Source: Bacillota bacterium (GTDB lineage Bacteria; Bacillota; Bacilli; Alicyclobacillales; SLC66). Taken from it: DNA of 29,140 nucleotides. Location: contig JAKACU010000012.1 of NCBI GenBank assembly GCA_021821185.1, positions 1 to 29,140 of the forward strand. The letters are read 5' to 3'. Positions 14,154 to 22,661 of this stretch are shown here, in pieces. Positions within the stretch are counted from its first letter, which is position 1. Each line of letters opens with the position of its first letter. The notes under the pieces were generated by a model. That model had not been told where the DNA came from and did not search any database. It saw only the letters and a program-made list of their open reading frames with translations. A program made the position numbers and the translations under genes.

Positions 14154-15307
14154 ACGTGCGGGTTCAGGTAGTCGACGATCCCTTTCGCACCGTATTGGCA
14201 CAAGCAGCCATGCGTAACATACCTCTGTGGGACATTACGATAGCGAAAGCTAACTCGTATGCTGTATCAACAAACTTACGCGATGCAAAAGAGATCATGA
14301 AGATAGCCAAACTAAGTCATGCTAAAGTACGCTTTGTACGCAAAAGTGGAGTTCCGTTCCTTTTGTGGCGCGCGAAGCGGCGAAAGGCGTTTCTTGCAGG
14401 GTTTCTGCTCTTTGTAGTCGGACTTTATGTGGCGTCAAGCTTTATCTGGAAAGTGCAAATTGAAGGCACAGACCAACCTGAGATTGTACAAGCTGCACTG
14501 AACAAAATGGGACTTTATCAAGGGAGCTTTATATATCATGTGTTGGATCAAGATACAATCCAACTGGCGCTGCTTGATCAATTGCAGTCCATCTCGTGGG
14601 TGGGTGTTCGTGTTCAGGGGACAACGATCTATGTCAAGATTATCCCTAAGGTATTACCAACGAATCCGGTTAAAAGGGGTCCGCAAGACATCGTTGCAAA
14701 AATGTCAGGCGTAGTCGCAAGTGTGCTTGCCGATTCTGGGCAAGCCGTCGTTAAACCAGGGCAATATGTGATGCCTTTTACGACACTTATTAACGGGAGG
14801 CTTGAAGATGGAAGGACGGTGACAGCGTCAGGTTCTGTCAAGGGATTTGTCTGGTATAGGAGCACGGTACAGATGCCTTTTTCTACAGAGATCAATGTCG
14901 TCACGGGACAAAAGGTGACGCATGATTATTTGTTGATAGCTGGCATTCCCATTCAAGTATGGGGCTTTTCGCATCCACCGTATCAACAAGAGACAGTGCA
15001 AAGTATCGATCGGCCCATCAAGATCTTTGGTTATACCTTGCCGTTCGTGTGGCAACATGATACGGTATTTGAAGCGCGCAGTCACAAAGAACAGGCGACG
15101 GAGGCAGAGCTCAAGACAAAAGCGCTACAATTGGTTGCTGCTGATGTATTGGCGCACGCTGACACCCAAGCAAAAGTTGTTCGACAAAGCGTTTTACAGA
15201 GTAAAGTCGCGCATGGTAAGCTATACATAACCATTTGGACTGAAATTTTGGAAGATATCGGGCGAGCTCAGCCGATCACGGCGCCATCGCCAGTTGGTTT
15301 GCACTAA
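14120..15307 (+). CDS. yqfD: Sporulation protein YqfD
   Basis: 395-residue YqfD family membrane protein needed for efficient sporulation in B. subtilis. N-terminal cytosolic region, one membrane segment (about 90-112, AFLAGFLLFVVGLYVASSFIW), then a large extracytoplasmic region with VVKPGQYVMPFTT. GTG start with GGGGGG upstream. The start region has a 14-bp direct repeat (see 14120-14153). It forms an operon with yqfC and probably phoH, which starts 21 bp after the stop. Confidence 0.9.
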   Translation: MAFRIYEWLSGYVRVQVVDDPFRTVLAQAAMRNIPLWDITIAKANSYAVSTNLRDAKEIMKIAKLSHAKVRFVRKSGVPFLLWRAKRRKAFLAGFLLFVVGLYVASSFIWKVQIEGTDQPEIVQAALNKMGLYQGSFIYHVLDQDTIQLALLDQLQSISWVGVRVQGTTIYVKIIPKVLPTNPVKRGPQDIVAKMSGVVASVLADSGQAVVKPGQYVMPFTTLINGRLEDGRTVTASGSVKGFVWYRSTVQMPFSTEINVVTGQKVTHDYLLIAGIPIQVWGFSHPPYQQETVQSIDRPIKIFGYTLPFVWQHDTVFEARSHKEQATEAELKTKALQLVAADVLAHADTQAKVVRQSVLQSKVAHGKLYITIWTEILEDIGRAQPITAPSPVGLH

Positions 15308-15328
15308 ACTTGAGGAGATGGGACCTTT

Positions 15329-16303
15329 TTGAGCGAGAGTGACACGGTTTCGCGCAAGATGGTGTTACGCGACAACGAAGAGGCGCGGGCGGTGTTTGGG
15401 CCACAAGATGCGCATCTAAATATGCTAGATAAAGCTTTTACGTGCCACTTGATTAATCGCGGCAATGAACTTGGTATCAAAGGTGAGGAACACGATGTTT
15501 TGCGCATAGAGCGTATTATAAGCGTGTTAACTCAGTTGGTTAGAAAAGGGCACGTGCTGACCGAACGTGATATTGCTTATGCGTTGGCTCTTGAAGAACA
15601 GGGCGAACTCGATGAGATGCTGGCTTTATTTTCTGAGGAACTCGCGACAACGATCAAAGGGAAAAGCATTAAAGTTAAGACGATTGGGCAAAAACGCTAT
15701 GTCGATGCACTCAAAAAGCATGACATTGTGTTTGGGGTTGGTCCGGCGGGAACCGGTAAGACATACTTAGCGGTTGTGATGGCTTACCTCGCCTTAAAGC
15801 GTGGGGATGTCAAGCGCATTGTACTCACGCGTCCTGCCGTAGAAGCTGGTGAAAATCTGGGTTTTTTACCGGGGGACTTACAGGAAAAAGTGGATCCTTA
15901 TTTGCGCCCGTTGTATGATGCTTTACATGATGTTATGGGACCTGAGCAATTAGCACGTTCGATGGAACGTGGTATTGTGGAAGTAGCTCCACTCGCGTAT
16001 ATGCGGGGCCGAACGTTAGATGATGCATATGTCATCTTAGATGAGGCGCAAAATACAACACCGTTGCAAATGAAAATGTTTTTGACACGACTTGGTTTTG
16101 GCTCCCGCATGGTTATTACTGGCGATGTGACGCAAATTGATTTGCCGACAGGGAAGCGCTCTGGCTTGCGAGAAGCAACGAGAGTTTTAGCTGATATTGA
16201 TGGTATCGCGTTTGTCTACCTGGAAGATTTCGATGTAGTTCGCCATCCGTTGGTGCAACGTGTCATTCGCGCCTACGCAAACGATGAAGAATCGCGGGGA
16301 TAG
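15329..16303 (+). CDS. phoH: PhoH-family ATPase
   Basis: 324-residue PhoH protein (RNA-associated P-loop ATPase). Walker A GPAGTGKT at 138-145 and Walker B VILDEAQNTT near 235-244; the N-terminal 110 residues hold the usual small domain. TTG start with GAGGAG 11 bases upstream; an ATG ten codons later has no ribosome-binding site. Sits between yqfD and pgpH as in Bacillus, with only 3 bp to pgpH. The PhoH-YbeY neighbourhood is conserved and points to rRNA/RNA processing. Confidence 0.93.
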   Translation: MSESDTVSRKMVLRDNEEARAVFGPQDAHLNMLDKAFTCHLINRGNELGIKGEEHDVLRIERIISVLTQLVRKGHVLTERDIAYALALEEQGELDEMLALFSEELATTIKGKSIKVKTIGQKRYVDALKKHDIVFGVGPAGTGKTYLAVVMAYLALKRGDVKRIVLTRPAVEAGENLGFLPGDLQEKVDPYLRPLYDALHDVMGPEQLARSMERGIVEVAPLAYMRGRTLDDAYVILDEAQNTTPLQMKMFLTRLGFGSRMVITGDVTQIDLPTGKRSGLREATRVLADIDGIAFVYLEDFDVVRHPLVQRVIRAYANDEESRG

Positions 16304-16306
16304 GGC

Positions 16307-18418
16307 ATGAGACGACGTCAATCATCCTTTGAGACATGGTTAGAAAAATATGAACTGCGTACAAGTCCCCGCTATCGCTTGGGGATTTACGCTTTGTTGG
16401 GGCTTGTACTGTACTTTGTGCTCATTGGAACAGTCTTACCTGTGCGTTACGATCTTGTCGTCGGGCAAGTGAGCCGAGTCCTGATTACAGCGCCTATCGA
16501 TGCGGTCAATACAGCAGCGACAGCGAAAGCTAGAGCTATCGCGGCACAAAGTGTTGCGCCGCACTACGATATCAATTCGGCTGTAGAACGAACTGCGTTG
16601 AGACAACTCGATCAGGTTTTTAATCAGGCGGTTATTTTACGGGCCAAACCAGTGAAAGACAAAAGCAAAGACTTAGCGCTCTTGCGCGCAGCAAGTCCAC
16701 CAAGCTTAAGCAACGCAGCTCTTCAATCACTTTTAACGATGACTGACAGTCAGTTTGCCTTGGTCAATAACAATGCGATACAAATTGCACAAGGTATGCT
16801 GCAAGGACCCTATTCGACGGCTGATCAAACACGGGCGACGATGATGGTGGATCAACAACTCGTTTCTCTTGATGTGGATAAGACAACAAGACTGAGTATT
16901 GGGCAACTTGTGCTTTCGGTACTTCACCCCAATCTGGTATATGATGGACAATTGACGCAAGAAGCGCGTCTTGCAGCACAACGAAGTGTGCCTGATGTAT
17001 GGATCAATCGTGGGGACATTATTGTGCGCAGGGGCCAATTGGTTACACCAGCCATCATGAACCTGCTTAAAGATCTAAAGCTGTTGAAGAGTCAGCCGGA
17101 TTATAGTATTTATGTGGGATTTTTGCTGTTTGTCACGGTACTTGTCCTTGCGACAGGCGTGTTTATTCAAACGAGACGCATTCGTTTGGCCAAAGATAAT
17201 GTGCGTCTTTTGTTGTACGCCGGGCTTGTTGTTCTCGTGGCTGTCTTGATTCGAATCACGCGAGCTGCCGTGGATATGGGTCTGCCGGCTGCTGTTTCTT
17301 ACGCGATACCTGTAGCGATGGGAAGCATGATGATATCTTTATTTTTTGGCACTTCGCTCGCTATGCTCACGTCAGTGTTGCTTGCGGTGCTTACGAGTGC
17401 TGCTTTTGGCTTTGATTTCGCACATTTTTTCGTCGAATTAGCCGGTGCGCTTGGAGCGACGATGGCCATGAAGCGCGTACATCATCGACGCGTATTCATG
17501 AGAGCTGGATCATTGGCAGCTATTTTTAACATTGTCAGTATCGCTATTATGCATCTTGTTCTTGATCCAGGAACTCTTACGTTATCTACGGTTGTGATGG
17601 AATTTATCTATGGCATAATAGGAGGTCTCCTATCTGCGATATTAACGATCGGCCTTCTGCCCTACCTTGAAACAACATTTGGTGTAATTACCCACATGGG
17701 ACTTTTGGAGCTAGCTAATCCCAACCATCCCTTGTTGCGAAAACTTTTGCTTGAGGCGCCAGGTACGTACCATCACAGCTTAATTGTTGGTAATCTTGCC
17801 GAGGCGGCGGCCGAGGCGCTTGGGGCTGACCCCCTTATATGTCGTGTCGGCGCCTTATACCATGATGTCGGTAAAATTAAGAGACCGATGTTTTTTATTG
17901 AAAATCAAATGGTGGGTGACAACCCTCATGACAAGGTGGCTCCCGCATTATCTCACCTTATCTTGACCTCTCATGTCACTGATGGCCTCGAGATGCTTAA
18001 AGAGTACAATCTCCCGGAACCGATACGTGACATTTGTGCACAGCATCATGGGACGACAGTATTGTGGTATTTTTATAATAAGGCCATCAAAGAGGACGAA
18101 CATCACGTCCCGGAAGTCGATCAGTACCGTTACCCTGGACCTAAACCGCATTCCAAAGAATCTGCTATTGTCATGATGTGCGATGCGGTAGAAGCGTCCG
18201 TCCGGTCGATGGGTAAGCCTACACCACCACGCATTGAAACGATGATCCGAAAAATTATTAAAGATCGCCTACAAGATGGGCAATTGGATCAGTGCGATAT
18301 AACGCTACAAGATTTGAACAAGATGGTTGATGCCTTTATGCGTACATTGCAGGGTATTTACCATGAGCGAATCGAATATCCTGACCCTGCAAGAATTACA
18401 GCAAGTAAATCCAAATAG
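16307..18418 (+). CDS. pgpH: 7TM-HD cyclic-di-AMP phosphodiesterase
   Basis: 703-residue membrane protein of the PgpH/YqfF family, which breaks down c-di-AMP. Order: short cytosolic N-terminus, one membrane helix (about 25-45), extracytoplasmic 7TMR-HDED domain (about 50-265), seven-helix membrane block (about 267-450), then a cytosolic HD domain. HD motifs are intact: YHHSLIVGNLAE (about 488), YHDVGK (His-Asp near 519) and QHHGTT (about 578). GGGGATAGGGC precedes the ATG, 3 bp after the phoH stop. Confidence 0.95.
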   Translation: MRRRQSSFETWLEKYELRTSPRYRLGIYALLGLVLYFVLIGTVLPVRYDLVVGQVSRVLITAPIDAVNTAATAKARAIAAQSVAPHYDINSAVERTALRQLDQVFNQAVILRAKPVKDKSKDLALLRAASPPSLSNAALQSLLTMTDSQFALVNNNAIQIAQGMLQGPYSTADQTRATMMVDQQLVSLDVDKTTRLSIGQLVLSVLHPNLVYDGQLTQEARLAAQRSVPDVWINRGDIIVRRGQLVTPAIMNLLKDLKLLKSQPDYSIYVGFLLFVTVLVLATGVFIQTRRIRLAKDNVRLLLYAGLVVLVAVLIRITRAAVDMGLPAAVSYAIPVAMGSMMISLFFGTSLAMLTSVLLAVLTSAAFGFDFAHFFVELAGALGATMAMKRVHHRRVFMRAGSLAAIFNIVSIAIMHLVLDPGTLTLSTVVMEFIYGIIGGLLSAILTIGLLPYLETTFGVITHMGLLELANPNHPLLRKLLLEAPGTYHHSLIVGNLAEAAAEALGADPLICRVGALYHDVGKIKRPMFFIENQMVGDNPHDKVAPALSHLILTSHVTDGLEMLKEYNLPEPIRDICAQHHGTTVLWYFYNKAIKEDEHHVPEVDQYRYPGPKPHSKESAIVMMCDAVEASVRSMGKPTPPRIETMIRKIIKDRLQDGQLDQCDITLQDLNKMVDAFMRTLQGIYHERIEYPDPARITASKSK

Positions 18419-18435
18419 CTAAGGGGGTAGATCCT

Positions 18436-18915
18436 TTGTCAGATATTTTAGTCGATGTCCTTTTTGAGGTGGATTCCGTGGCACCACTTACACAAGAAGC
18501 TATCACATCTGTTGTCGAGAAAATCTGTGAAGCCGTGGCACAAAAAGAAAATCTCGCGCTGTCCGAGGTCTCTGTGGCTATCGTAGATAATGCGGCTATT
18601 CGTGCACTTAATCGTGAGTACCGATCGCTCGATGAGGCGACGGACGTCTTGTCATTTTCTCTCTTAGAAGGCGAAGAGGACGATATGGCGGCAGATGATG
18701 ATGAACTGCAAGAACTTGGCGATATCATTATTAGTTGGCCACGGCTTTGTGAACAGGCGTTTGAATATGGGCACAGCCACACACGCGAGTTAGCTTTTCT
18801 AACGGCGCATGGTATGTTGCATTTGTTAGGATATGATCATCAAAATGATGCTGATGAACACATGATGTTTTCTTTGCAAGAAGATATTCTGACGTCTTTA
18901 GGCTATACGCGTTAA
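18436..18915 (+). CDS. ybeY: Endoribonuclease YbeY, rRNA maturation factor
   Basis: Zinc-dependent endoribonuclease for 16S rRNA 3' maturation and ribosome quality control. HGMLHLLGYDH gives the three zinc-binding histidines (125, 129, 135). An acidic stretch EGEEDDMAADDDE (about 78-90) stands where many homologues also have a variable loop. 159 residues, normal length. TTG start after AAGGGGGT. dgkA starts 3 bp later. Confidence 0.95.
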   Translation: MSDILVDVLFEVDSVAPLTQEAITSVVEKICEAVAQKENLALSEVSVAIVDNAAIRALNREYRSLDEATDVLSFSLLEGEEDDMAADDDELQELGDIIISWPRLCEQAFEYGHSHTRELAFLTAHGMLHLLGYDHQNDADEHMMFSLQEDILTSLGYTR

Positions 18916-18918
18916 CCG

Positions 18919-19407
18919 ATGCGTGCACTGATTCGCAGTTTTCACTTTGCGATCCAAGGCATGGCCCATGCGCTTTTGACGCAACGTAATATGCGTATAC
19001 ACTTTTTTGCGGCCTTTGTCGTTGGTCTAGCGTGTGTTTTTGTTCGTGTTAGTGTATTTGAGACCATTGCTTTGTTTTTTTCAGTTGCTTTAGTGATTAC
19101 ATTAGAATTGGTCAATACAGCCATTGAGTCGGCTATTGACCTTTTTAGCAGGGATTTCCATGAGAGGGCAAAAGTCGCGAAGGATGTGGCGGCAGCATCC
19201 GTGTTTGTTGCCGCAGCCAATGCGCTTCTCGTGGCGTACTTGGTATTTTACAATAAAGTGTTTCCGATCCAGTGGCGATCGTTTGCGACACTGATTGCTC
19301 CACCATTTCTTGGCGTTTTGTTATTTGGTTTTTTATGTCTCTTACTTGCTGTGGTCGCAGAGGCCATGCAAATCCATTTGGAATTAAGAAAAGGCGGTCA
19401 TTTATGA
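18919..19407 (+). CDS. dgkA: Diacylglycerol/undecaprenol kinase with extra C-terminal membrane segment
   Basis: DgkA family; in Gram-positives it phosphorylates undecaprenol, recycling the peptidoglycan lipid carrier. Catalytic signature ELVNTAIESAIDL (63-75) and AKDVAAASV (87-95) present, three core helices. At 162 residues it is about 40 longer than B. subtilis DgkA because of an added hydrophobic segment (about 122-148, ending in a charged tail). Sits 3 bp after ybeY. Its stop overlaps the era start (ATGA). cdd, usually between dgkA and era in Bacillus, is absent. Confidence 0.92.
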   Translation: MRALIRSFHFAIQGMAHALLTQRNMRIHFFAAFVVGLACVFVRVSVFETIALFFSVALVITLELVNTAIESAIDLFSRDFHERAKVAKDVAAASVFVAAANALLVAYLVFYNKVFPIQWRSFATLIAPPFLGVLLFGFLCLLLAVVAEAMQIHLELRKGGHL

Positions 19408-20294
19408 AAAAATCAGGTTTTGTCGCTATTGTGGGACAACCCAATGTGGGCAAGTCCACGTTGCTTAATCGCATCATCGGTCAAAAGATTGCGATCATGT
19501 CGAGTAAGCCGCAAACGACAAGGACACGCATTCGCGGTGTGCTTACAAATGGCGCTGGGCAAATTGTCTTTTTGGATACGCCAGGATTGCATACGCCCAA
19601 ACATCGTCTTGGGGAGTATATGGTCGAAATCGCTGAAAATTCGATTCGTGAAGTGGATGCTGTTCTTTTTGTCATTGATGCAACACATGTTGACAGTTCA
19701 AAGGATGATGAGATTCTCGTGCGGTTAAGAGCTTCGGCTAACCCAGTGATTCTGGTCATCAATAAAGTGGATGCCGTAGATAAGCAAAATATTTTATCGT
19801 TGATTGATCGATACAAGGAAAAGTATACTTTTCATGCGATTATCCCACTCTCGGCAAAGACAGGCGATCAAGTTGATGTCTTGGTGGATACGGTGTTTTC
19901 TCTAATGGCAGAAGGACCGCAGTATTATCCTGATGACATGATTACCGATCATCCGGAACAGTTTGTGATGAGTGAATTTATTCGTGAAAAAGTGTTGCGT
20001 TTGACACGCGAAGAGGTTCCTCACTCTGTGGCAGTTTTTATCGAGCATATGGAAAAAAGAGAAGATCATAATACACTTCATATTCACGCTGTGATCTATA
20101 CTGAACGTGAGTCGCAAAAAGCCATTTTGATCGGTAAAGGCGGCGAAATGTTAAAAAAAGTCGGGACACTTGCGAGGCGTGATATCGAAGCTATTTTTGA
20201 TACAAAAGTCTTTTTAGAACTATGGGTCAAAGTGAAAAAGGATTGGCGTAATCGTGAAAATCTCCTGAGATCTTTTGGGTATGATCGCGAATAA
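19404..20294 (+). CDS. era: GTPase Era
   Basis: GTPase that binds the 3' end of 16S rRNA during 30S assembly; 296 residues. G1 GQPNVGKST (11-19), G3 DTPGLH (58-63), G4 NKVD (120-123), G5 SAK, and a C-terminal KH domain with VIYTERESQKAILIGKGG. The frame is open far upstream, but the ATG at 19404 has AAAGGCGG upstream and gives the correct N-terminus. ATGA overlap with dgkA implies coupled translation. Confidence 0.97.
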   Translation: MKKSGFVAIVGQPNVGKSTLLNRIIGQKIAIMSSKPQTTRTRIRGVLTNGAGQIVFLDTPGLHTPKHRLGEYMVEIAENSIREVDAVLFVIDATHVDSSKDDEILVRLRASANPVILVINKVDAVDKQNILSLIDRYKEKYTFHAIIPLSAKTGDQVDVLVDTVFSLMAEGPQYYPDDMITDHPEQFVMSEFIREKVLRLTREEVPHSVAVFIEHMEKREDHNTLHIHAVIYTERESQKAILIGKGGEMLKKVGTLARRDIEAIFDTKVFLELWVKVKKDWRNRENLLRSFGYDRE

Positions 20295-20378
20295 GCGTCC
20301 AAAAAATTCCTAGTATAGTAGTTGGTCTTTCTTTGGCATGCTAGATATGCTGGTTACGTACAGAAAGGACTGATTGCG

Positions 20379-20528
20379 ATGCGAGATTTCCTGTGGAGGT
20401 ATTTTATGTTGACGGGAGAAATCGACGCCTACCTGCTGTACAAAGAGCATCTTGCGGTAAGCGAAGGGGCAACTGAAACGACGAAAAAAGATATGGCAAC
20501 ACCGGGGGAAAGTGGGTATGCAGAGTAA
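20379..20528 (+). CDS. yqzL: YqzL-family small protein
   Basis: 49-residue protein starting MRDFLWRYFMLTGEIDAYLLYKE, matching the short YqzL protein found between era and recO in Bacillus (F-x-W and TG-x-[IV]-D-x-YLL-[YF]-KE pattern). Function unknown. AAAGGAC lies about ten bases before the ATG. The 3' end overlaps the recO start by 11 bp. Confidence 0.85.
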   Translation: MRDFLWRYFMLTGEIDAYLLYKEHLAVSEGATETTKKDMATPGESGYAE

Positions 20529-21207
20529 GCAGTTGGAGACGTTGGTGCTTCAAACCCGACCATTTGGTGAAAATCACCGTATGGTCACGTTACTGACCGT
20601 TAATGTTGGAGTGCACAAGGCCGTCGCCTTTTCAGCGCAAAAATTGCAACACCCACTTTATGCAGTTTGTCAACCTCTTGTGCGCTCCAGGGTACTTTTT
20701 ACGACACCTGAACAAGGACTGCGAGAAGTCGTGCAAGGACAAATTATCACAGGTTATGAGCGCATCAAAACAGATGTTGTTCTTTTGGCCTACGCTCAAG
20801 CGATGTGCGAACTTGTCCTACGGGTGGCGCAAGATGATGTAAGTGAAGCGGGCACAAAGCAAAGCGTGAACCAAAGGGACTTATTTGCTATCTTCGATCG
20901 TTCACTTTCCTTTATGGAAAAAAACAATGACCCATGGGGGCCATTTAGCTTCTTGCAATTGTGGATGATGAGGTATCTTGGGCTGGGTGATGATCCTAGT
21001 GAATGGGCCGCCGTAGTACAAGCAGGCGTCGCACAGGATCTCGCTCTTGCCAGTCAAGTTTCTTTAGATGAGTACCTCTCATCGCCGTTGGATAGAGCGG
21101 TTTCTAAAACGATAACCGCCGCTCTATCGCAAGAGCTTGATGATCGCGCCGGGATTAAATTGAAATCGAGACGTGTCATTGATTCCTTAGAGCGCTTATA
21201 TTTATAA
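20518..21207 (+). CDS. recO: DNA repair protein RecO
   Basis: 229-residue recombination mediator that helps load RecA at gaps, working with RecF/RecR. N-terminal OB fold starts LETLVLQTRPFGENHRMVTLLT; the rest is helical. No C-terminal zinc cysteine cluster is seen, unlike some RecO proteins. ATG at 20518 with GGGGGAA seven bases upstream; GTG two codons earlier is less well placed. Its stop overlaps the stop of the opposite-strand small gene by 6 bp. Confidence 0.92.
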   Translation: MQSKQLETLVLQTRPFGENHRMVTLLTVNVGVHKAVAFSAQKLQHPLYAVCQPLVRSRVLFTTPEQGLREVVQGQIITGYERIKTDVVLLAYAQAMCELVLRVAQDDVSEAGTKQSVNQRDLFAIFDRSLSFMEKNNDPWGPFSFLQLWMMRYLGLGDDPSEWAAVVQAGVAQDLALASQVSLDEYLSSPLDRAVSKTITAALSQELDDRAGIKLKSRRVIDSLERLYL

Positions 21208-21489
21208 AATATTTTGGGCTGCCAACGAAAAATAACGTTCAAAACGAAAATCTGACCATAAAAATACGAGAGCAACCCCTAGGCCCAGCCAAAAATAGCG
21301 GCTTCTCCATAGGGTGCGATCAAAAGCGAATGGTATACCTAAGTGAAAGCTAAAAAAGCGACGAGTCACTATGGCGCAAGCGAACAGTAAGACCAACGCC
21401 ATAAAAATATGCAACAGCGTATGCAAAAGAGTTCCTGCCTTTCCTTGGGTTCTTTCTTTGATTGTATCAGGGGCGTCGCATTTCTTCAA
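21202..21489 (-). CDS. Putative small membrane protein (95 aa)
   Basis: Occupies most of the 316-bp gap between recO and ppsR on the opposite strand. Two hydrophobic helices are visible (LLHTLLHIFMALVLLFACAIV and YFWLGLGVALVFLW) with Arg-rich loops between them, consistent with the positive-inside rule. ATG at 21489; the upstream GAAGAA is a poor ribosome-binding site. Family not recognised. It could be a chance frame, but its fit to the gap, membrane pattern and clean 6-bp end overlap with recO favour a real gene. Confidence 0.5.
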   Translation of the reverse strand: MKKCDAPDTIKERTQGKAGTLLHTLLHIFMALVLLFACAIVTRRFFSFHLGIPFAFDRTLWRSRYFWLGLGVALVFLWSDFRFERYFSLAAQNIL

Positions 21490-21523
21490 TAATCAGCGTG
21501 TCGTGCGAAGGGGGCTCGAGGTC

Positions 21524-22342
21524 ATGGATGGATTATCATCAGTGGTTTATGTGTTGTCTGACTCAGTGGGTGAGACAGCAGAATTTGTCGTGCGTGCTGC
21601 CGCTAGTCAATATGACTATGCGCGTTTTGAAGTGAGAAAAATTTCCTATGTGAATGATGAAGCGACATTGCGGGAAGTGGTGCTAAAGGCACAGAAGGAT
21701 CAGGGATTGATTGCCTATACACTCATTTTGCCTCAGTTGCGAGAGGCATTAAGGGAACAAGCGGAACTCACTGGGGTACGCATTGTGGATATTATGGGGC
21801 CTATGATGAAGGCACTAGAAGACGTTTTTCATATGCAACCTAAACTTCGTCCTGGACTTGTCCATCAACTGGATGAGGACTATTTCTTGCGAGTCGATGC
21901 TATTGAGTTTGCTGTCTCCGCTGATGATGGCAAGGATCCACATGCTCTAATGAGAGCTGATGTTGTCCTTGTCGGCGTTTCGCGTACATCTAAAACACCA
22001 CTTAGTATGTATCTGGCGCATAAAGGATTGCGTGTGGCAAACGTTCCACTCGTTCCTGAGGTGTCGCCGCCGGAGGAACTTTTTGACCTGCCTCAAGGGC
22101 GCGTGATCGGGCTTACTATTAGCCCGCAAGATCTAAATAACATACGTCAAGAACGCGTCAGGGTCCTAGGACTCGATCTTGAGGCTATGTATGCCTCAAG
22201 GGAACGTATAGAAAGCGAATTACACTATGCTAAGCGCATCATGATGGACCTTGGTTGCCCAGTCATTGATGTATCCCGGCGTGCTGTGGAGGAAACGGCT
22301 AATTTGATTCTCGATTATGTGTCAGCTAAAGTACCGAAATAA
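21524..22342 (+). CDS. ppsR: PPDK/PEP-synthase regulatory kinase/phosphorylase (DUF299, YqfL)
   Basis: 272-residue DUF299 protein; members reversibly phosphorylate pyruvate phosphate dikinase or PEP synthase, using ADP and inorganic phosphate. VVYVLSDSVGETAEFVVRAA opens the family domain, and the P-loop GVSRTSKTPLS is near residues 149-159. I start at the ATG at 21524 (AAGGGGG about 9 bases upstream); the frame extends further upstream without support. In Bacillus it follows ccpN (yqzB); that regulator and glyQS are absent here. Confidence 0.93.
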   Translation: MDGLSSVVYVLSDSVGETAEFVVRAAASQYDYARFEVRKISYVNDEATLREVVLKAQKDQGLIAYTLILPQLREALREQAELTGVRIVDIMGPMMKALEDVFHMQPKLRPGLVHQLDEDYFLRVDAIEFAVSADDGKDPHALMRADVVLVGVSRTSKTPLSMYLAHKGLRVANVPLVPEVSPPEELFDLPQGRVIGLTISPQDLNNIRQERVRVLGLDLEAMYASRERIESELHYAKRIMMDLGCPVIDVSRRAVEETANLILDYVSAKVPK

Positions 22343-22661
22343 TAGGCTCCCTAGACAGATGCAAGTGTAATTTTAAAAAAACGCATAAGGATCCGTATTC
22401 GTGGAAGGATTATTTTTGCTATGTTGCGTACATCTATAGAGAGGGGGGTTATGGCAAGGATAATTAGATAGGCACGTTTAGATAGATCATGGAAGAGACA
22501 GACTATTCAAAGCGATCGGTTTGCATCGGGTAGTAGCAAAGGAGAATTTTTCTGCATGATTCGGCAGGAAAGTGTTGAATCTTGGCGAATAAAGTTAGCA
22601 TCGAGAAAAAACAAATGAGGCCACGGTATCATTTGTCGCGTGCTTGGAGGGGTCGTGTCCT
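22343..22661 (+). other. About 320-bp region before dnaG, no recognised full gene
   Basis: Contains no convincing gene of normal size, no tRNA and no clear terminator. Two very short ORFs have good ribosome-binding sites: 22451-22471 (6 codons, after GAGGGGGG) and 22556-22618 (20 aa). TTAGATAG occurs twice about 14 bases apart near 22463-22486. A TATAGA box at 22435-22440 has no good -35. Likely the 5' leader of dnaG-rpoD with uncertain regulation. Confidence 0.6.
22556..22618 (+). CDS. Possible 20-aa leader peptide before dnaG
   Basis: ATG preceded by AAAGGAG (22538-22544, 11 bases away) opens a 20-codon frame, MIRQESVESWRIKLASRKNK, with a basic end; it stops 43 bases before the dnaG ATG. 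No attenuator-like codon run is seen. Could be a leader peptide, or chance in a purine-rich leader. Confidence 0.25.
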   Translation: MIRQESVESWRIKLASRKNK

